Assembly (NCBI GenBank): GCA_043228905.1
Contig: JBHGNT010000014.1
Coordinates: 19,530,001 to 19,594,000, forward strand
Direction of reading: 5' to 3'
DNA from: Azolla caroliniana
Lineage: Eukaryota; Polypodiophyta
Length of the DNA stretch: 64,000 bases
The notes under the pieces are model-generated. The model was not told the DNA's origin. It did no database searches and was given only the letters and a program-made list of their open reading frames with translations. Shown in pieces: positions 55,458 through 64,000 of the stretch. The position numbers and the translations under genes were made by a program. Position 1 is the stretch's first letter; every line of letters starts with the position of its first letter.

Positions 55458-56440
55458 ATGCATGCGTATGTGGTTTATGAAAACATAATGAAAAATAGAA
55501 CTAACTAATATCACGTCAACAAAATCATCTGACATATATTCTATCTACCATGTTTTTGTTCAAAACAGGGGTATATTTGTCAACGCAAGTATAATAGTAA
55601 CACGAGTCCTTGTGCATATTCTAAAAAGCATACCCCACTCTTTTAATTATGTGTGTATATTTATATATAATATATCTTAAAGCAAATTGTGAACCTTGCA
55701 ATTAAGAGATACTACTATGTCAAGAGAAAATTTCCATTGGCACGTGATATATGACACAGTCAATGTATAAATAAACTAGTCTACAATAACATTCCAATCA
55801 TATGAGTAAATGATAGAGTATAATTTTATCTCTCATATACCCCAAACGATAAAGGAGACTTTAGACAACATGTACACATACAAATTATACTTAATCTCTA
55901 AGTTCAATAAGTGTTACACAAAAATTATAAATAAGTTAGAAACTTATATATTACGTCAAAAGTTAACAATTCATATTGTTCAAATTTTACAATAAGCCAT
56001 ATCCATTCAATCGAATAATAAGTTTGGTAAAGCCGTCTCTTCAGGATTAGCTCTTTCATTAGGATTGTCCTCATTGGCTTCATCAGTATGCTAAGTTGAA
56101 TCGTTAGTATGTTCAAACTCTGACACGTCTTCTAATTCAACAAGGTCCCATGCTTCTTCATCTACAGGTTCCATAGGTTCTCTAGAAGTCATCTGGAACA
56201 TCTCAGTTTCATTGATATGCTTTTCCCCAACTTCTTGGTCTTGATCAGGACAGTCCCAAATACCTTGGATCCTCATTTTGATGAAAATAACCTGCTTAGG
56301 GTCCTTCTCTAATGCAATAGAGTTCCTAAACATCTTTAAGGCGCATGTTGTAGCAGTACATGACAACTGTAGAATGAAATTGCACATGTAATGTCAAACT
56401 GAAGAATAGACTATAACGTTACTCTAAATTGATGTGACAA
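55458..56440. other. AT-rich stretch, no supported gene
   Basis: A 98-codon minus-strand frame (56091-56387) contains an acidic C-terminal half (VDEEAWDLVELEDVSEF) but no motif I know. I do not call it a gene. The rest has no open frame or repeat that I can support. Confidence 0.45.
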
Positions 56441-57620
56441 GTTTTATATACCTGTGTCGGAAAAAAAATCAAAAACCCATTGAAAATTTGAAAAAATAAA
56501 ATTTGAAAAAATAAAATTTGAAAAAATAATAAATCTTGGAATTTCAACTAGAATACAATGCAATGCACTAGATTCCAATTGAAAATCCAAGATTTTTTTA
56601 AATTTTGTAATATTTAAAATTTTTTCCATAAAAAAATAAAAACTTGGATTTTCAGCTAAAATATGATGCACTACATGTATTTTAGTCTATACAGCTAGAA
56701 TCCAATGCAATGCATTGGATTAAAGTCGAAAATCCATTTTTCTATTTTCATTTTTCAATGTTATTTATTTATTTATATATTTTTTCCATATAAAAAAAAA
56801 TAATAAATGGCTTTTCAACTGAAATCCGATGCACTTCATCGGATTGTAGTCTATACAGCTAGACATTGATGCACTGCATCAGTTTTAGCGGACAATCCTC
56901 TTTCTTTTCAATTGTTTTTCATTTTTTTGACAAATAAATAAACATATTAAAAAAAATGGATTTCCAACTGAAATTTTATGCATTGCATCTGATTTCAATT
57001 GAAAATCCAAATTTCTTTTAGTTTTTCATAAAACAATGAAATAAATAAAAAGTTTGCATTTTCAACGGAAATTTGATGCACTGCATCAGATTTCAGTTGA
57101 AAATCCATGATAAGTGAAAAAAATAAAATAAAAATCTTGGACTTTCAACGGAAATCCGATGCACTACATCGAATTTCCGTTGAAAATATATCATTTTAAA
57201 TGGCTAAAATCCATGATTTTTTTATTTTAAACATTTTTTTATGGAAAAAATAAAAAAATAAGAAAATTTGAAAAAAAATAAGAAAAAGTGGATTTTCCAC
57301 TGAAATCTGATGTAGTGCATCGGATTTTTGTTGAAAATCCATTTAATTTTTTTTCATTTTTTAAAGATATTTTGAAAGTGGATTTTCAACTGAAAAACAA
57401 TGCAGTGTATCATATTTTAGTCTATATAGCTAGAATTTGATGCAATGCATTATGTCTTAGTTGAAAATGCAAGAGTATTTTTTTAATGGAAAATTTTAAA
57501 AAAATTCCAAGACTTACAATAGGAATATGATACAGTACATCCAATTATAGATGTATAGAGTTAAATTCGACATAGTGCATCAGATCTAGATGGAATGAAT
57601 CTGATTTCTGTTTGACATCG
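56441..57620. repeat. Array of imperfect palindromes with AT-rich spacers
   Basis: About nine to eleven hairpin-forming units of 40-50 bp occur, for example near 56530, 56660, 56815, 56955, 57055, 57140, 57290 and 57375. Each is built on TTTTCAACTGAAATCCGATG, a central CA(C/T)TGCA, and the complementary CATCGGATTTCAGTTGAAAA. Spacers are poly-A/T rich and 40-110 bp. Several units also share the motif TAGTCTATACAGCTAGA. The sequence differs from the palindromes of the foldback-like elements, but the architecture is the same. Confidence 0.8.
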
Positions 57621-57923
57621 AAGGCTTACTATGAGAATCTACGAAAAGTGAAAAAACATCCTTACGACATTTTTTAGATTCTAATGATTTTAGTAGAAGG
57701 TTTCTCTCACATAATCAAATATCGTAAGTAGAAAGTACATAATTAAATATCATAACCAAAAAGTGAAGAAGAAAGAATGCATCAAGCACATCTACTCTTA
57801 CATTGGATAATGTTTATACACTAGTGTATGACTTATGTTTGACCAAAACAAGTTATCTGCGATAGACCACAATGAAGATACTAAAAGAGGATCTCGAATG
57901 TGGTTTTGGACACAACACAAGGA
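57621..57923. other. Short stretch left of foldback-like element 2
   Basis: AT-rich, no gene seen. It ends at the CAAA target duplication. Confidence 0.5.
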
Positions 57924-59470
57924 CAAAAACACGTTTGCGTTCACAAGTGGAAGGATCGCGCACAAGTGGAAGGATAAGGAATATTCTGTTTGATTTTGGG
58001 GTTTTTTTTGCCATTTCACAAAACATCTTGATACTAGTATCACATGTTCTCCAAAACTTGATGAAAAAGTTAAAAATTTCACCATTTGGTAAAATTGAAA
58101 AATGCCAAATTTGGGTAAAATATGAAAAGTAACTTTGTGGATTTTTAAAGAAAAATGACAACTAATAAGTTTTTAGATCTTAAAGAAATCAAAGTAGAAT
58201 ATTTCAAAACAATGAACGTTTTTATTCCATTCGATAAAATGTTGTCTAAATTTGTTACATATAGTTGCACAACAAATACATTTGGGAGTTATTTGCATGA
58301 CTATCATCATTCTTTTCATGATAATCACTACTATAGATAATATACAATTGTGACTCTTCCTCCTCATCTTCTAATGTACCAATCAAATCATTGTCTTCAC
58401 CAAATGGTATCTCCAAATTTTGTGCAATAAATCTTCTTCGTCTTCAATCTGAGATATCTTCTAGACTTGCTAATATCTCTTTTATTATGCATATCGTTGT
58501 TGTCCTTATACATCCAACTTTTATTTGTGTAAAGTCATACATAATGATATCCACCTCATTAATGTCAATGATAGATGTATTACAAAGGTTTTATGCATCA
58601 TCACGTCCAAAACTTTACCAATGCAGAATTGGTACCCTAGGTCATGGCCATCTACATGTGTAGCTATTAATATCCTCACCTTGACTTCTTGCAAGTTTCC
58701 TTGTCACCTGAGTTATGCTTGTGTTGTCATCATTCGTTCCAACTATAAAGATCAACATTAAGTAGTGATTGAGAACCACACGAACACTTTATGGACCGTG
58801 TAAATGGCATTTGCAAGGTTCAATTACCATCAACACAATTATTAATAGTTTTTTGTTAATCAATGATGCACATGTTTACCATAAAGTATCTTATTGTACA
58901 ACATACTTGTTTGCACTACGATATGCATCTTTTTCTCTTGTAAAAACAAAGATTTTAGTACGATTCAAGTTCATGTTTAAAAAACCTCTTTTATCTGAAA
59001 AACAACAAGATTTTAAACATTAAGTCGATATGTTATATCGAGTTGATGTAAAAAATAGAGTTTTCATCATAATTCCATATAATGTATTGAATTATTGCTC
59101 AAAGTTTTTTTTACTAGATTTAAAAAATAATAATAATAATAAATTGTGCTTGAGTTCATCTAGAAAACCATAATTTTCATCACAATTCGATATAATGTAT
59201 TGAGTTCATGCTTAAAGTAATTTTTTCTAATTTTTTTCAATTTTGTTTCAATTTTGTTTCAATTTTTTTCAATTTTTTATAGTTTTTTATTGATTTTGTT
59301 TTATTTTTTAAACATCAATTTGATACATTGTATCGACTTGTGATAAAAGCTTTGGTTTTTTCATCACTTATTCAAGCTCAATTTTGTTTTAGAAAAAAAA
59401 ACAAAGTACCAAAATAAAATAGAAAAAAATGTAATTATTTTTAAAAAAAAATCTAAAATTAAACTTTTCA

Positions 59471-61756
59471 TGTCATGATATGGTAGGACTCAAACCCATG
59501 ACCTTATGTTACATGGGTCAAGCTCTTGACAATTAAACCATACATTGTAATACATAAAATATTATTTTTATCACTTCTTAAAGCTCAATTTTTTTTTAGA
59601 AAAAAAACAAAACACCATAATAAAATAGGAAAAAATGTAATTATTTAAAAAAAAAATCCGAAATAAAACTTTAAACATGAACTCGATACACCGTGTCAGG
59701 TTCATGTAAAAAAGTTAGCTTTTCAACATGAACTCGATACGCCGTATCGGGTTCATGTAAAAAAGTTAGTATCGAGTTCTTGTAAAACAGGTAACTTTTT
59801 TATATGTCATGATATGGTAGGATTCGAACCCATGACCTTCTGCTACATGGGTGGAGCTCTTGACCATTAGACCATGCATTGTAATACATAAATTATTATT
59901 TTTATCACTTATTAAAGCTTTATTTTATTTTAGAAAAAAAACAAAACACCATAATAAAATAGGAAAAAATGTAATTATTTAAATAAAACTTTAAACATGA
60001 ACTCGATACGCCGTATCGAGTTCATGTAAAAAAGTTAGCTTTTCAACATGAACTCGATACGGCGTATCGAGTTCATGTTTAAAAGGGGTATCGAGTTCAT
60101 GCAAAAGAGTTAGCTTAGTTCATGACATGATATAGTAGGACTCGAACCCATGACCTTCTGCTACATAAGTGAGGCTCTTAACCATTAGACCATACATTGT
60201 AATACATAAACTATTATTTTTATCACTTATTAGAGCTTAATTTGTTTTTAGAAAACAAACAAAACACCATAATAAAATAGGAAACAATGTAATTATTTTT
60301 AAAAAAAATCCGAAATAAAACTTTAAACATGAATTCGATACGCCGTATCGAGTTCATGTAAAAAAGTTAGCTTTTTTACATGAACTCGATACGCCGTACA
60401 TGAACTCGATACGGCGTATCGAGTTCATGTAAAAAAGTTAGCTTTTCAACATGAACTCGATACGGCGTATCGAGTTCATGTTTAAAAGGGGTATCGAGTT
60501 CATGCAAAAGAGTTAGCTTAGTTCATGACATGATATAGTAGGACTCGAACCCATGACCTTTTGCTACATAGGTGAGGCTCTTAACCATTAGACCATACAT
60601 TGTAATACATAAACTATTATTTTTATCACTTATTAGAGCTTAATTTGTTTTTAGAAAACAAACAAAACACCATAATAAAATAGGAAAAAATGTAATTATT
60701 TTAAAAAAAAAATCCGAAATAAAACTTTAAACATGAATTCGATACGCCTTATCGAGTTCATGTAAAAAAGTTAGCTTTTCAACATGAACTCGATACGGCG
60801 TATCGAGTTCATGTTTAAAAGGGGTATCGAGTTCATGTAAAAGAGTTAGCTTAGTTCATGACATGATATAACAGGACTCGAACCCACGACCTTCTGCTAC
60901 ATAGGTGAGGCTCTTAACCATTAGTCCATACATTGTAATACATAAACTATTATTTTTATCACTTATTACAACTTAATTTGTTTTTAGAAAACAAACAAAA
61001 CACCATAATAAAATAGGAAAAAATGTAATTATTTAAAAAAAAAATCCGAAATAAAACTTTAAACATGAATTCGATACGCCGTATCGAGTTCATGTAAAAA
61101 AGTTAGCTTTTCAACATGAACTCGATACGGCGTATCGAGTTCATGTTGAAAAGGGGTATCGAGTTCATGTAAAAATGTTAGCTTAGTTGATGATATGATA
61201 TGCTAGGACATAAACCCTTGACCTTGTGCTGCATGGGTGGAGCTCTTAACCATTAGACCATACATTGTAATACATAAAATATTATTTTCGTCACTTATTA
61301 AATCTTAAAGTTTTTTAGAAAAAAAAACAAAATACCAAAATAAAATAGGAAAAATGTAATTATTTAAAAAAATAAATCAGAAATAAAACTTTAAACATGA
61401 ACTCGATACGCCGTATCGAGTTCATGTAAAAAAGTTAGACTTTAAACATGAACTCGATACGCCGTATCGAGTTCATGTTGAAAAGGCGTATCGAGTTCAT
61501 GTAAAAAAGTTAAATTAGTTCATGTCGTGATATGTAGGACATGAACCCATGACATTATGCTACATGGGTCAAGCTCTTGACCATTAGACGATACATTGTA
61601 ATACATAAAATATTATTTTCCTCACTTATTAAAGCTCAAAGCCTTTTAGAGAAAAAAACAAAATACCAAAATAAAATAGGAAAAAATGTAATTATTTAAA
61701 AAAATAAATCGGAAATAACACTTTCAACATGAACTCGATACGTCGTAGATTAACTC
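59471..61756. repeat. Seven ~332-bp tandem units with tRNA-like modules
   Basis: Unit starts (TG.CATGATAT motifs) lie at about 59471, 59805, 60123, 60526, 60859, 61191 and 61523; spacing is 318-334 bp, once 403. Each unit joins two parts. One is a ~115-bp block equal to the first 115 bp of the gypsy 1 LTR (minus sense). On minus it carries box-B-like GGTTCGAATCC and box-A-like TGGTCTAATGG motifs. The other is foldback-arm sequence with ACTCGATACGCCGTATCGAG palindromes. The 403-bp unit has one extra palindrome. Confidence 0.88.
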
Positions 61757-61893
61757 ATGTCATCATCATTCCCTCTCAGTCCCTCTCTCTCTCTCACTCT
61801 CTCTCTCTCTTCTTTTCTCAAGTGTTCTACACCTTAAATTCTTCTTAGTACTAATATTTCTCTCTTAGTACTAATTTCGTCTCTGTCTTAGAA
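61757..61893 (-). repeat. 3' end of a gypsy 1-type LTR
   Basis: CATCATCATTCCCTCTC, a CT run, CAAGTGTTCTACACC and repeated TTAGTACTAATTTC blocks follow the minus-sense end of the gypsy 1 LTR and stop a few bases before its CA end. Together with the LTR head at 59471 this suggests a gypsy 1 solo LTR inserted in the element, with the array formed at its head. Confidence 0.8.
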
Positions 61894-62345
61894 TTTTGTT
61901 TTTGAGCTTTAATAAGTGATGAAAAAACCTGAGTTTTTATCACAAGTCGATACAATGTATCAAGTTCATGTTTAAAATTATTATTTTTTCCATAAAAATA
62001 AAAAAAATAAAAGAAATTAAAAGGAACAAAAAGAAACAAAAAAAAATTGAAAAAAAATAAAAAAATTTGAAACAAATTGAAAATGTTTTTTTTTTTAAAT
62101 TAGAAAAAATTACTTTAAACATGAACTCGATACATTGTATTGAATTGTGATGAAAAATCTGGTTTTTCTATGAACTCAAGCTTAATTTATTATTATTATT
62201 ATTTTTTAAATCCGGTAAAAAAACTTTGAACATGAATTTAATATATTGTATAGAGTTATGATGAAAACTCTATTTTTTACGTCAATTCAATACAACATAT
62301 CGTGTTCATGTTTAAAACTCTTGTTGTTTTTCAAATAAAAGAGGT
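61894..62345. repeat. Palindrome-rich right arm, element 2
   Basis: ATACAATGTATC-type imperfect palindromes are separated by long A/T runs, inverted relative to about 59015-59420 and equivalent to 21767-22160 in element 1. Confidence 0.75.
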
Positions 62346-63080
62346 TTTTAAAGATGTATGTTGCACAACAAGATACCTTATGGTAAATATGTGCTTCATT
62401 TATTAGAAGAAAACCATTAATAATTGTGTTGATGGTAATTGAACTTTGCAAATGCCATTTACTTCACAAATTTTGAAGGGGAATTCTTATAAGGAAGGAG
62501 ATTATAACATTGTAGATACCTTGATAACTACGTGTTATGTTCAAATTGATATATTAATGTTCACATCTAAAGCAATTTATGAATATCGTCTACATTTTAG
62601 GAGTTGTGGATTTATCAAAATTGTTTATGAATATTGTCTACATTTCTTGAGTTGTGAATTTATGGATGTTAATGAGCACTAATTTATAGATGATGATGTT
62701 AAGGATTGCAATATTACCTTTTATACTTAAAACATTTTCAAGTCTAACAATAGATGTAACCTTAATCTTCTCAAGACGGTGAAACCATTAATCTTAACTT
62801 GTGCCTTGAGTTGACCATAATTGTGATTTTCTTTAAGTTAACTACATTTCATATCTGCAAACCATCAACATTTAAACATTATCCCTAAACTATTCAATTT
62901 TAGAAATTATCATTTAGAAATTTGTTAAATCTCAAAAAATTAGCAAAATTTACATGCTATTTAAAACATGTGATACTAGTGTATCAAGTTTTTGGAAATT
63001 TTCTAAAATCGCAAGATTATAAAAGGAATCTATAAGTGGAATGCGCAATCCTTCCACTTGTGAATGCAAAGGTGTTCAAA

Positions 63081-63524
63081 CAAGAAGCATGACTCATAAC
63101 CTCGATGAGGTTGAATTGCAATTGGATGAAGACAATGCGTTAGTTGCCATTGATGATGAGGATGAGACCTCATAAACTCTTACTAGTTCATCTAATGGGT
63201 ATGAAGATGATGGCATAAACTTGGAAAACGATTGTCCTGATACGTTAACTCTAAATATTGTGTGTACATCAAGATTTGGATTCATGAATTGCTATAAATA
63301 TTGGTGTTAGTCATTGTGGACATTCATTTTTAAGTTTGGCATGTCCATTATTTAGGGATTTTTTTGAACACCTAAATTTTCGTACATGCTAGTAATCAAT
63401 ATATTTTTGGGTCATTTTTTAAAACCCTTTATGCATACGACACCCCTTTTTGTGAATCACCCTAATTTGTGTCATTTTTTGATGGACAGTTCTCAAAATG
63501 CGACATATTACCTATTTCAAATGT
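63081..63524. other. Unassigned stretch right of foldback-like element 2
   Basis: A short plus-strand frame rich in D and E (LDEVELQLDEDNALVAID, about 63095-63170) ends at a stop. It could be the tail of a decayed transposase or gene, but I cannot assign it. Nothing else is visible. Confidence 0.4.
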
Positions 63525-64000
63525 CTCGGTGTTAGTGGCAGAACAAATCAACTGAATGATCCAGGAGAGGGTGAGAGCTGAAGCATTGCAAAAGATAGTA
63601 TATCTAATCAATCTGTCGCCGTCAAAAGTAATCACACTTGAAGTGCCGCAGGCACTATGGTCAGGCAAACATCCGATCTATGACAGGCTCCATATATTTG
63701 GATGTGAAGCCTACACATTCATCTCCAGGGAGAAAAGACCAAGTTGGCACCCCATGCAACAAAATGCACATTACTGAAATCCTACTATAGGGGTGAGTCA
63801 TTTAACAGGACCCCTGAAGATGGGTCAAGTAACACTGATTGGCTGGTACAACTGACTGAAGAGTTTGAACCAACAACATCGACACCGAGGAGATTCAAAC
63901 GAAATTGAAATTGAAAGCCAACAGAGTTTTACTAACCGGGCCTCGACTACGTCAACTACACCGATGCAACCGAACCAAACACATACGAAGAAGCTGTCAT
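63525..64000 (+). pseudogene. Degraded copia polyprotein fragment, cut by window end
   Basis: The plus strand reads IQERVRAEALQK, VYLINLSPSKVITLEVPQ and DRLHIFGCEAYTFISREKR, the end of a copia integrase domain. After further breaks EPNTYEEAV follows at the very end, the usual start of the reverse-transcriptase region. A stop lies within the first block (about 63553) and others follow. There is no LTR in the window. The sequence differs from copia 1, A and B, so it is another family. Confidence 0.85.

Larger units (their letters stand above)
57928..63076. mobile_element. Foldback-like element 2, expanded by a tandem array
   Basis: The ends are AACACGTTTGCGTTCACAAG (57928) and, on the other strand, AACACCTTTGCATTCACAAG (63076). 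CAAA flanks both sides (57924-57927 and 63077-63080), confirming a 4-bp duplication independently of element 1. The left 1 kb matches 14877-16000 and the right 0.7 kb matches 22230-22990, so the two are one family. Inner inverted arms are at about 58798-58912 and 62355-62465. The centre is enlarged by seven ~332-bp units. No transposase is present. Without the array it would be near 2.8 kb, like element 1 without copia 1. Confidence 0.82.

Noticed and set aside
56091-56387. Hypothetical 98-residue protein on the minus strand
   Set aside because: No motif, no neighbour support and no upstream promoter that I can see; such length is expected by chance in this amount of sequence.
56441-57620. 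CRISPR-like array of palindromic repeats
   Set aside because: Units are diverged, spacers are poly-A/T, there are no cas genes, and the context is a eukaryotic transposon-rich genome.
59471-61756. Seven genuine tRNA genes
   Set aside because: Box-like motifs are present, but the acceptor and anticodon stems do not pair properly, so these are tRNA-like modules, not functional tRNA genes.

Overview
The window looks like a repeat-rich land-plant nuclear genome. It is AT-rich between elements and dominated by plant-type transposons: Ty1/copia elements primed by a TGGTATCAGAGC-type binding site, Ty3/gypsy elements including one with a chromodomain, an L1-like LINE with a plant-type zinc-binding C-terminus, and a pogo-like DNA transposon. 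There is a short CCCTAAA telomere-type stretch and a broken PPR-like fragment. The species cannot be fixed from the sequence, and I found no convincing intact host gene.

Layout. 1-7.8 kb is AT-rich sequence without a recognisable gene. 7.83-8.38 kb is a degenerate solo copia LTR, followed by a possible MITE (8.43-9.16 kb) and a PPR-like relic (9.2-9.35 kb). 9.7-26.6 kb is a four-level nest: a 5'-truncated LINE (minus strand, 17-bp target duplication) holds a chromodomain gypsy element (minus), whose gag holds a foldback-like element (4-bp duplication TATA), whose palindrome holds a copia element (plus, duplication GTATC). 26.64-29.92 kb is a pogo-like transposon with a broken DDD transposase and seven 123-bp leader repeats. 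29.9-32.9 kb has no clear gene. 32.94-55.46 kb is a second nest: a gypsy element (minus) holds (a) a LARD-like gag-only LTR element of a related family inside its reverse transcriptase and (b) a copia element (copia A), whose gag holds a nearly pristine copia element (copia B) with one intact 1,357-residue polyprotein. 56.4-57.6 kb is an array of imperfect palindromes. 57.93-63.08 kb is a second member of the foldback-like family (duplication CAAA), expanded by seven ~332-bp tandem units that each carry a tRNA-like promoter module from the gypsy-1 LTR. 63.5-64 kb is a degraded copia fragment running off the end.

Functionally this is a transposon graveyard with one probably recent arrival. By eye the LTR pairs of the second nest diverge by roughly 3.4% (gypsy 2), 3.0% (copia A), 2.2% (LARD) and 0.6% (copia B), which fits the nesting order. 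Several insertions can be removed in silico so that the host element's reading frame is regained with exactly one copy of the target duplication. This is strong internal evidence for the boundaries given. The most unusual items are the foldback-like family with 4-bp duplications and no recognisable transposase, its tRNA-like tandem array, and the extra C-terminal domain between two polypurine tracts in copia A.
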